A DNA stretch of 27,165 nt from Acidobacteriota bacterium (GTDB lineage: Bacteria > Acidobacteriota > UBA6911 > JACQSX01), in contig JACQGG010000098.1 of NCBI GenBank assembly GCA_016199665.1, forward strand, positions 1 to 27,165, in the 5' to 3' direction. The notes below the pieces were generated by a model. That model made no database searches and was not told where the DNA came from. It was given only the letters and a program-made list of their open reading frames with translations. The translations under genes and the position numbers were made by a program. Shown piece after piece: positions 16,621-23,569 of this stretch. How positions within the stretch are numbered: the stretch's first letter is position 1; each line of letters starts with the position of its first letter.

Positions 16621-18534
16621 TCACTGGGTTCCGGCCGCCGCGGCGGCGGGCTTCTCGTAGGTTACTTTCCCCCCCACCATCACTTGGAGCACAGGTATTT
16701 CGGAAATCTCTTCTTCAGGCGCCGTCAGGTAGTCCCCCCCCAGAATCACTAGGTCCGCGAGTTTCCCCGGCTCGACCGTACCCACGATTTTCTCATCGCC
16801 ATAGAACCGCGAAGCCCAGTTGGTTCCCATCCAGAGCGCTTCCTGGCGGGTGACCCGTTCTCCCGGACCCCACACCTTTCCGGTGGCCTCATTCCTGCGG
16901 GTAATGAATTTTTCCAAGTTCCACATGTAAAACTGATTGCCGTAGCGGTTCCAGGCTACCGAATTTTCCCCTCCCGCGTCCTCAACCCGGGCCGCCCGTC
17001 CTGTCGCCAGCTTCTTGACTCGCTGTCCGATAGGAGTGGTAGCGCCGAAACCGAGCATGAAGTTTGTGACTTCCAATACCGGCTTCAGACCGGCATCAAT
17101 CAGGCTGCGGATCGGGTGCAGCGCCGCCATCTGATCCGCTCCGTACTGCGTCACGATGGCCTGCTCGGTCCCCTTGCCCATGAAACCGATTGCCGGTGCC
17201 AGGGATAAAGCGGCGTCGTATTGGGCAAGTCGTTTCGCCAAGTCTGGAGGACGGATGCCCCCGTGAACCATTCCAAACCTTTTCCCCCTCACGGGCCGCG
17301 TCTTGTTGATTTCATCCCAGGCGCTGACCATCAGCTCGACGCCTCCGTCTCCGATGATATGCATGTCACTGACGTTCCAGCCATAGCGCCCAAGCAATAC
17401 CGTGTTCTGAAACTCTTTCTTCCATCCATCTTCCTCCTGAAACATCAGCGCCCACTTGTCCTGCCCCGTGGGACCAAAGGCATCGCCTGGAAGTCGCTGG
17501 CGCTTGGGCGACCGGGTGAACAGACCGCCGTTGCCCGGGTTGCTGTCAACAACGGTGCTGGTCGCGCCGGCGATCTTAAACCACTCATTGCCAAGGTCCA
17601 TGAAGTTGCCCATCCGTTTGAGATACCGTTCCATCTGCGGATTCTGCCGGCCGAATTCATGAGTCAGGCGCAGGCGCAACGGCAACTCCGCGCGCCGGTA
17701 CAACTCGGCTACGATCGTCAGCGACAAACCCCACGCCCGGGATCCAACAGTGGTGACCCCCACGCTGTTGATCTTGCGAAAAACCTCCTTCTGAGCCTGG
17801 ATCATTTCCTCCATTCTCTTGTCGTCAGGATAAGGAAGAACTTCCATCTCCAGCACCCCCAGGGCCCAGCCGCGGATATGGCCGGTCGGCTCGCCCTGGT
17901 CATCCACAAAAAGCCCTTCTTTCACATCCCTGGGCATCAGGCTAAGGGTCTGGCTGTTCACCAGCGCCTGTGTCGTGTCATACGTGGCCAAGATCGGATT
18001 GTCAGGCGTAACCGTGTCCAGCAGTTTGCGGTTCAATTGATAGGTTGCGACGTTCCGTGGTAAGCCAAAAAACAGCCATTCGCCGGGCTTTGCTGAATCC
18101 ACGGCTCTCTTGATCTGCCGTAGCAGGTCATCCACACTGTCGGCGCCGACCTCAAACATGTTGTCGTTGATCCAGGTGAGCGCATTGCCGCCAGCCGGCA
18201 CACCCCCCAGCAGGTTGATCGAATGGGGATCACAGAAACCAGGGACAACGGTTTTTCCTTGCAGGTCTATTCTTTCTGTTTTCGGCCCGGCCATCCTCAG
18301 GATCGTCGCGCTGTCTCCCAGCGCCAGGAACTTCCCATCCCGAACCGCAACCGCCTGAGCAATGGTGAACTTATCGTCGGCGGTGAGAACCTTTCCGTTG
18401 TAAAGAACCAGATCGGCATAGTGCAGCACCTGCACCGGCAAATCCTGCTGCGCCTGGAGTCCGGGAAGAGTGCACAGCATAACGCTCAGCATGACCCCCG
18501 AGGCGAAAATCCCGGGGTAACTTGGATTTCTCAT
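16621..18534 (-). CDS. Exported YtcJ-like amidohydrolase AH4
   Basis: A 637-residue amidohydrolase, first intact gene behind the promoter at 18609-18636. ATG 18534 has AGGAGGGCAA directly upstream. A signal peptide spans about 8-28 (LQA-QQ). Motifs: VPGFCDPHSI (H104; Ile106 instead of the second His of HxH), DTT before ALVNSQTL, retained DMHIIGD and GMVHG, EVTN instead of GSD, and VGTVEPGKLADLVILGG. The C-terminus carries an Ala-rich extension (AAAAAG) not seen in AH2/AH3. Its start codon overlaps, as ATGA, the stop codon of a fossil amidohydrolase tail, which indicates that it once followed another paralog with translational coupling. Confidence 0.88.
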   Translation of the reverse strand: MRNPSYPGIFASGVMLSVMLCTLPGLQAQQDLPVQVLHYADLVLYNGKVLTADDKFTIAQAVAVRDGKFLALGDSATILRMAGPKTERIDLQGKTVVPGFCDPHSINLLGGVPAGGNALTWINDNMFEVGADSVDDLLRQIKRAVDSAKPGEWLFFGLPRNVATYQLNRKLLDTVTPDNPILATYDTTQALVNSQTLSLMPRDVKEGLFVDDQGEPTGHIRGWALGVLEMEVLPYPDDKRMEEMIQAQKEVFRKINSVGVTTVGSRAWGLSLTIVAELYRRAELPLRLRLTHEFGRQNPQMERYLKRMGNFMDLGNEWFKIAGATSTVVDSNPGNGGLFTRSPKRQRLPGDAFGPTGQDKWALMFQEEDGWKKEFQNTVLLGRYGWNVSDMHIIGDGGVELMVSAWDEINKTRPVRGKRFGMVHGGIRPPDLAKRLAQYDAALSLAPAIGFMGKGTEQAIVTQYGADQMAALHPIRSLIDAGLKPVLEVTNFMLGFGATTPIGQRVKKLATGRAARVEDAGGENSVAWNRYGNQFYMWNLEKFITRRNEATGKVWGPGERVTRQEALWMGTNWASRFYGDEKIVGTVEPGKLADLVILGGDYLTAPEEEISEIPVLQVMVGGKVTYEKPAAAAAGTQ

Positions 18535-18602
18535 TTGCCCTCCTGGGTTGACGGCTTTTCGTAGGTAATCTTACCGCCGATGATCCCCGTCTGCGTTGGA
18601 AT
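18531..18602 (-). pseudogene. Fossil C-terminus of a sixth amidohydrolase
   Basis: Reading the minus strand in the frame ending at TGA 18533-18531 gives IPTQTGIIGGKITYEKPSTQ followed by EGK and stop. This aligns without gaps with the last 20 residues of AH2 (IPVLTAIVGGKISYEKALTQ) and with the ends of AH3 and AH4. Nothing amidohydrolase-like lies further upstream; the -10 box starts seven bases beyond. The stop overlaps the AH4 start. It is therefore the remnant of a deleted paralog and now forms the AH4 leader. Confidence 0.8.
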
Positions 18603-18608
18603 CGTCCC

Positions 18609-18636
18609 ATTGTAACCCCTGGAGCGCTTGTGTCAA
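18609..18636 (-). promoter_or_regulatory. Near-consensus sigma-70 promoter for the AH4 cluster
   Basis: On the minus strand TTGACA (18636-18631) is followed after 16 bases by TACAAT (18614-18609). Transcription would start near 18602, giving a leader of about 70 bases up to the AH4 ATG. It is the best promoter-like site of region 1 and could serve all genes down to AH1, since gaps within the cluster lack standard terminators. Confidence 0.65.
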
Positions 18637-18705
18637 TGCCGCTTTCCCATGCGTTTCATCCGCACGAACCTCATCGAGCCGAGCGTGGATGGGACTGGCA
18701 AACTC

Positions 18706-20322
18706 TCAGGTGAGCGGCTTCCCGTAGACGGCAGGCTGCCGGTTGAGAACCACGTTGGTGTTCGGCGCCATTTCCTTGTAGCGCGCCAGGGCCCACGCCA
18801 CCTGGCCGGCGATGGCCTGCTCCAGATCCGGCAGCGCGGTCGCGAGAAAAGCGCCGGCGGGATTAACCAGCGCGCTCTGCGTCGGAGTGTTTTCTTCCAG
18901 CGGCGTCGCCAGCGCGATGAAAACTTTGTTCTCATCGGCGCGTGCCCGCGCAATGATCCGCAGCGGATATCGGGAAGATGAGGCGTTCCATAGAATCAGA
19001 TCCGCGCCTTGCAGCATCAGCACACGCGCCACTTCCGGCAAGAGCCCCTCATCGTCCTGCATAATCCCGATCCGGCCATACGGCGTATCGAAAACCGGCA
19101 GCGTGTCTCCCGCTTCCCAACGCTCTCCCGCCAGATGAACCTGGTGGTACGCACCCATCAGATCGCCCTTCGACAGCAAATAGACCGTCCGCCTGCGCCT
19201 GCCATTGCTGCCTTTTGAAATCAACGGACACGCCAGGCCGCAGCCGAGTCGCAGCGCCAGGTCTTGCAACGGCTTGAGGCTGTATTCCGCCTGATAAGCG
19301 GCGGCGTCGGCGTGAGCCGCCGGAATACCCGGCAGCAGGATCAACGCCGTTCCCTGGCACGCCAGCTTTTCGCTCAGGGCGGTTACACGCTCCCAATAAG
19401 CCGTTGGCGATGGATAGGGTTTGAGTTGAAGCATGCCAAGGCGCATGCTCGCCCTGGCGGGGACAATCGGCTCGGACAAAAGGCGAGTCACCGGAAGAGT
19501 TTCCACTGGCTCCCCCAGGATCGCATAGCACTCGGGGCGGCGGGGAACAGGCGGCCCGGTGGAATGCGCCAGATCGACCTCCGCCAGAACATATTCTTCC
19601 TGCGTGGTGCTTGCCTGAACAACGCATTCGCCCTGGGGCGAAACGACGCAGCTCCGCCCGCAGTAGACAATGCTCTCCGCCTCAACTCCCACCTTGCCCG
19701 CTACCGCAACCCACGCGCCATTTTCAACCGCGCGCACCGGGATCATGTATTCGAACTGAGGGTTGCTGAGCGTGGCGCGATCTCCGCCGCTTGTCACCCA
19801 GGCGGTCGCATCCACCATGAGCTTCGCACCTCTCACCCCGAGCAGGCGCGCGATTTCGGGCATTCGTCCATCGGCGCACACAAAAATGCCGGTGCGTCCG
19901 AACGGTAAATCGAAAGTTGGAAACTGCCGGCCGGGATCAAACCAGCACTGATCGAAATGCCACAGAAATGACTTGGAGTACCGGCCAATGACTTCGCCTT
20001 GAGGATCGAACAAGTAGGCCGTGTTCAACAGGCGCGGAGACTTGCCTGGCTGCGCGATTCCCGCCACCACAAAACTGTGTTGCGCCCTGGCGCGCTCGCC
20101 GAAGAGACGGACCACCTCCTCATGCGGGCGCAATCTGGCCCGACTGATGCTCTCGACCGATTCAAGATAGTAGGCCGGATAAGTGCACTCGGGGAGAACC
20201 ATCAGGTCCGGACCATTCTTTCCCGCAGCATCCAGCAGCGCCAGCGCGCGATCCAGGGCTTCTTCAGCCCTGGAAAGGCCGAGCGCTTCCAGTTGCAGGC
20301 AGGCAATCGTAATCCTGGACAT
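18706..20322 (-). CDS. Tandem carbon-nitrogen hydrolase with inactive second domain
   Basis: A 538-residue protein made of two nitrilase-superfamily (CN_hydrolase) domains. Domain 1 (about 3-255) has the full triad: Glu45 (LPECTYP), Lys117 (GRYSKSF) and Cys149 (GIFVCADGRMPEIAR). Domain 2 (about 293-530) keeps the fold signature but the aligned positions are Gly332 (LLPGIPA), Gln394 (GAYHQVHL) and Asp423 (GIMQDDEGLLPEVAR), so it should be catalytically dead. Single-domain members have about 270-320 residues. Family members cleave nitriles, amides and N-carbamoyl compounds (beta-ureidopropionase, carbamoylase). No signal peptide is present, so it is cytoplasmic. The start lies two bases after the cysteine hydrolase stop, with AAGGA about 12 bases upstream. 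In this operon an amidase or N-carbamoyl hydrolase role is plausible. Confidence 0.88.
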   Translation of the reverse strand: MSRITIACLQLEALGLSRAEEALDRALALLDAAGKNGPDLMVLPECTYPAYYLESVESISRARLRPHEEVVRLFGERARAQHSFVVAGIAQPGKSPRLLNTAYLFDPQGEVIGRYSKSFLWHFDQCWFDPGRQFPTFDLPFGRTGIFVCADGRMPEIARLLGVRGAKLMVDATAWVTSGGDRATLSNPQFEYMIPVRAVENGAWVAVAGKVGVEAESIVYCGRSCVVSPQGECVVQASTTQEEYVLAEVDLAHSTGPPVPRRPECYAILGEPVETLPVTRLLSEPIVPARASMRLGMLQLKPYPSPTAYWERVTALSEKLACQGTALILLPGIPAAHADAAAYQAEYSLKPLQDLALRLGCGLACPLISKGSNGRRRRTVYLLSKGDLMGAYHQVHLAGERWEAGDTLPVFDTPYGRIGIMQDDEGLLPEVARVLMLQGADLILWNASSSRYPLRIIARARADENKVFIALATPLEENTPTQSALVNPAGAFLATALPDLEQAIAGQVAWALARYKEMAPNTNVVLNRQPAVYGKPLT

Positions 20323-20324
20323 CG

Positions 20325-20957
20325 CTATTGTTGTCCTTCAGTTTGAAGAGCCTGCAGAATCTCGGCTGTGCGCATCACCCAGCCGAGTGAGGCGCCGATT
20401 GATTGGAGCGCGAACCGGTGCATCGCTTCGCCGTCCATCGTATCGACGCCTTCTTCGGCGAGGATCACGCGAAAATCGCGGTTGGTGCTTTCAAACGCGG
20501 CGCACAGCACGCACGTGTTGGTATTGACGCCGCAGAGGATTACCGTGTCGATGCCGCGCGAACGCAGGACAAACTCCAGATCAGTCCCAAGATAGGAACT
20601 GTACCGCTTCTTGGTGTCGACCAGGATATCGCGTTCATCCCAGAGTTCAGGGATGACTTGCGTTCCAGGTCTGCCCCGCAGGTTGTGCTGGAGGATCCCC
20701 CGCCGCGCTTTCGTCGGATCGTCGTGAATGGCCTGCCAGAAAGGATTCGAAGCGATCTCCTCACGACTGCGATACTGGGAAACCACGTGAATGACCGGCA
20801 ACGCCAAAGCGCGCAGCCGGCGCAAAAAAGGCGCCGTGTCGCGAATCACGCGCGCCGCACGCTCCGCCGGGAGTGGCACGGTCGCAACCGTCATGTCGAG
20901 GTGGCCGCGATGGAGGTCAATGCACACCGCGGCGGTCTTCTTAGGATCGAGTCTCAT
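20325..20957 (-). CDS. Isochorismatase-like cysteine hydrolase
   Basis: A 210-residue cytoplasmic hydrolase of the isochorismatase/N-carbamoylsarcosine amidase family. The catalytic Asp-Lys-Cys set is visible: Asp14 (AVCIDLHRGH), Lys116 (DTKKRYSSYLGTDLE) and Cys149 (GVNTNTCVLCAAFES). ATG 20957 is chosen because it overlaps the TGA of the preceding S15 gene as ATGA and because family members start a few residues before this first strand; ATG 21008 would give 17 extra residues inside the upstream gene. Relatives hydrolyse N-carbamoylsarcosine, biuret, ureidoacrylate or nicotinamide. Its place between a hydantoinase-like protein and a CN hydrolase favours an amide or N-carbamoyl substrate. Exact substrate not deducible. 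Confidence 0.88.
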   Translation of the reverse strand: MRLDPKKTAAVCIDLHRGHLDMTVATVPLPAERAARVIRDTAPFLRRLRALALPVIHVVSQYRSREEIASNPFWQAIHDDPTKARRGILQHNLRGRPGTQVIPELWDERDILVDTKKRYSSYLGTDLEFVLRSRGIDTVILCGVNTNTCVLCAAFESTNRDFRVILAEEGVDTMDGEAMHRFALQSIGASLGWVMRTAEILQALQTEGQQ

Positions 20958-22711
20958 CTCTGCAGCGTCCCAACAGGAATAATCGGCAGGAGCAGCCGGG
21001 AACTCCACGAGCCGCCGCCGTAAATGGCATGGGTGTTGTCGAAGATCTCCGACGGCCGGTCTTGAGGATGGGTATGAGTGAAAGGGCCTGAGCCCCGCAT
21101 CGGGTTCACAAAAGTCCCCAGCCCGCTGAACCCGGCCGCTCTCTCAAAGTCCTTGCCTTGAACTGTCAACGCAATCCGGTAACCGGCAGGAATTACGATG
21201 CAGGTCGGCCAGATTTCGATGTCAAGCTCATAGGGCTGGCCCTTCACCAGTAGTTGAATCTCATCATGCGTGTGATAGGGGCGATAGGACGTGCTGAGCT
21301 GCGGGTCGAGCTTGCGGTGGGAAGCCCGGAGCCAACCCTGCCCAATGGGTGTGTGCGGGTCGAGGGCGCCTTGAAAATCTATCTCTCCACCGTTGGGATC
21401 AAAGACGCGCAGCGTCGTGAACAGGTCGGCATCCACCGTCGACGACGCGAGAAAGAGCTTGACTGACGCCGGACCGGTGATTTCCATCTCTTCGTGGAGC
21501 GGAGCGCTGATAAACGTCACGCCCTCGCTGAGCCCCTTGTATTCAACCTTACTCTGTGCGGTCACCGGCGCCCACTCAAGCGTGCGCCGGGAAGGATCCA
21601 GGTAGAGCGGCGTCCAGCGAGTTCGAGCGAGGGGCCACTCGGTCTCATGGCGCTCCACGAACTTGCCGATATGCCGGATCTGGAGCTGGACGCGGGGCTG
21701 CTTGTCCCAGCCGTTTTCAATCCCTTTCAGAAAATAGTCGAAGAAGCGCTTCTGAAGGTTGCGTCCATAGTCGGTGTAAAAGTGGGTCCAATGTTCCAGA
21801 CCGTGCACCTCGAGCCACTTTTGCTTTGACGCAGCCCTGACAAAGCCTTCGAAATTACCCCGGGGATGAAGGCCCTGGCCGCCCCAGTTGGCCGCCGACA
21901 AGAACGGCACGGTGATGCTGGACCAGTCGGGAGATCTCTCTTGATAAAATGAATTGTCCAGGGCGTTAGCAAAGACCGGCGCATCAATGTCGGCCCGGTT
22001 CCGGGCAAGCTCCGCAACGGTCAATGTCTCCGGACCGGCCACAAGCAAGCCGCTGTTGGGATCCACCGGTCCTTGTCTGCCCAGGCCATGCTGCACGGTC
22101 TCGACCTGCTTGATGTACCAGTTGTGCCAAAAGTCGGTCAAAATGCCGCCGTGCCGAAACATATCGCGGTAGTAGTCGGCGGCCCCTTCCCACGGGCACA
22201 TTGCGATCAGGTGCGGCGGCTGCAGCGATGCCACATGCCACTGGTTCATCGCATAGTAGGATATGCCCAGCAACCCCACCTTGCCGTTGCTCCAGGGCTG
22301 AGCGCCCGCCCACTCGATGCAGTGGTAAAAATCCCGGGTCTCACGCGGCGAGAAACAGTCAATGATCCCCGGCGAGCGGCCGGCGCCCCGGGAATCTGCC
22401 CGGACGCAGACATACCCGTGAGGGACCCACTTTTCCGGATCCACCACCTCCCAGTTCTGGTATTTATTGGCTGACCCGGCCGTGACGTCAGGGTGCCGCG
22501 TGACCATCATTTTCCACTGGTCCGGATAGCCGACCTGGAACGGCAGCCCCTTGCCGTAAGGTCCGTAGGTCAGGATGACCGGGTAATGGCCTGGCTCGAT
22601 GGGCCGGTACACATCCGCCCGCAGAACGACCTCGTCCTCCATCGGGACCGGCACGTCCCAATCGATCCGCATGCCATCTGCGACAACGCTTTTTCCCCTC
22701 ATCTCTTCCAT
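20954..22711 (-). CDS. S15/CocE-type alpha/beta hydrolase
   Basis: A 585-residue protein of the X-Pro dipeptidyl-peptidase/cocaine-esterase class. The N-terminal catalytic part shows VCVRADSRGAGRSPG (101-115), the nucleophile elbow GISYYAMNQW (Ser151) and a likely catalytic His307 (HGLEHWTHFY). The C-terminal part (about 345-570) is the jelly-roll domain typical of the class (TGPASVKLFLAS, PCWPT-like IWPTCIVIPAGYRIAL). Where CocE has the acid residue in GWYDG, this protein reads NWGGQ (275-279), so the triad Asp is not in its usual place. No signal peptide. The start at 22711 has no strong ribosome site; ATG 22702 is an alternative. It lies 18 bases after the MBL-fold gene and overlaps the next gene by four bases. 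Likely an esterase or amidase acting on the pathway substrate or an intermediate. Confidence 0.85.
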   Translation of the reverse strand: MEEMRGKSVVADGMRIDWDVPVPMEDEVVLRADVYRPIEPGHYPVILTYGPYGKGLPFQVGYPDQWKMMVTRHPDVTAGSANKYQNWEVVDPEKWVPHGYVCVRADSRGAGRSPGIIDCFSPRETRDFYHCIEWAGAQPWSNGKVGLLGISYYAMNQWHVASLQPPHLIAMCPWEGAADYYRDMFRHGGILTDFWHNWYIKQVETVQHGLGRQGPVDPNSGLLVAGPETLTVAELARNRADIDAPVFANALDNSFYQERSPDWSSITVPFLSAANWGGQGLHPRGNFEGFVRAASKQKWLEVHGLEHWTHFYTDYGRNLQKRFFDYFLKGIENGWDKQPRVQLQIRHIGKFVERHETEWPLARTRWTPLYLDPSRRTLEWAPVTAQSKVEYKGLSEGVTFISAPLHEEMEITGPASVKLFLASSTVDADLFTTLRVFDPNGGEIDFQGALDPHTPIGQGWLRASHRKLDPQLSTSYRPYHTHDEIQLLVKGQPYELDIEIWPTCIVIPAGYRIALTVQGKDFERAAGFSGLGTFVNPMRGSGPFTHTHPQDRPSEIFDNTHAIYGGGSWSSRLLLPIIPVGTLQR

Positions 22712-22729
22712 AAGATCTACCGCAGAGCT

Positions 22730-23566
22730 CTATTGCAGATGCGACAGGATACTTTGAATCGTAATCGGCATGACCGGCGGCGGGGTCATTCCCAGCCGAA
22801 GAAGAGCCTCCCGCGTGATTTCTTCCGGCCCCGTGGCGCCGTACTTGACTGCTTCCTTGACCGCCGCATCGACGCGATCCAGATAATCGAGACCCGACTG
22901 AATAATTGCGGGAATCTCATCACCGGCAAACGCCCTGTCCGAGTGCGCGCAGTAGAGTGTCTTAATCCCGGGGAACGCCAATAAGCGGCCCAAGGACTGG
23001 CGCAGCGCCGGAAGATCGGAATACAGGGGCAAACCGCCGACCGGCTGAATCGCGTCGGCCGTGATCAACGCGTCTTCCCCGGTACAGAACAGAGAAACGG
23101 AGCCGGGAGAATGACCGGGAGTATAGATAACCCGCAGCCGAATTCCGTTCCCCAAATCAATCTCATCTCCGTCCTGCAGCAACCGGCTGACCCGGACTGC
23201 CTTGCCCGCCAGTTTGTCAAAGCCGTAGAGGGGCCGCTCCCGATACTGCGCGTCCAGGTTTTCGATCCAGCGTGCGGCGCGGGCATGGCACGCAAATTGG
23301 GGACGCCCCTGCTCCTGGAAAAAGCTATTGCCGCCGACGTGATCGGGATGCTCGTGGGTGTTTACAACCCAGGCAACCTCCGCAGGCGACCGCCCCAACG
23401 CCGCCAGCATTTCCACAAGTCCTTGCTCGCAGCCCGCCGGACCCGTGTCCACAATGCAGGTTTGCTTCCCCACGATCACATAGGCGTACACAAAGCGGTG
23501 CACCGATTTCTCGGCGCTGAGCGGCAGTACAAAAGGAAGGCGAACGGGATGAATGCAAGGGGTCAT
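22730..23566 (-). CDS. Metallo-beta-lactamase-fold hydrolase
   Basis: A 278-residue MBL-fold enzyme. The zinc motif is complete: THEHPDH (His71, His73, Asp75, His76), then GHSPGS (His152), Asp171 (ITADAIQP) and His208 (YCAHSD). This is the glyoxalase II/lactonase-like layout with two metals. The last ~70 residues are helical and could act as a substrate-binding lid. No signal peptide, so cytoplasmic. ATG 23566 lies three bases after the stop of the cyclic amidohydrolase, implying translational coupling. In an operon of amide and ester hydrolases it could open a lactone or thioester or cleave a ring intermediate; the exact reaction is unknown. Confidence 0.88.
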   Translation of the reverse strand: MTPCIHPVRLPFVLPLSAEKSVHRFVYAYVIVGKQTCIVDTGPAGCEQGLVEMLAALGRSPAEVAWVVNTHEHPDHVGGNSFFQEQGRPQFACHARAARWIENLDAQYRERPLYGFDKLAGKAVRVSRLLQDGDEIDLGNGIRLRVIYTPGHSPGSVSLFCTGEDALITADAIQPVGGLPLYSDLPALRQSLGRLLAFPGIKTLYCAHSDRAFAGDEIPAIIQSGLDYLDRVDAAVKEAVKYGATGPEEITREALLRLGMTPPPVMPITIQSILSHLQ

Positions 23567-23569
23567 CTG

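Noticed and set aside
18371..18610. 79-codon minus-strand frame starting beside the promoter
   Set aside because: It runs in the wrong frame through the AH4 start. The real remnant there is in another frame and matches amidohydrolase C-termini.
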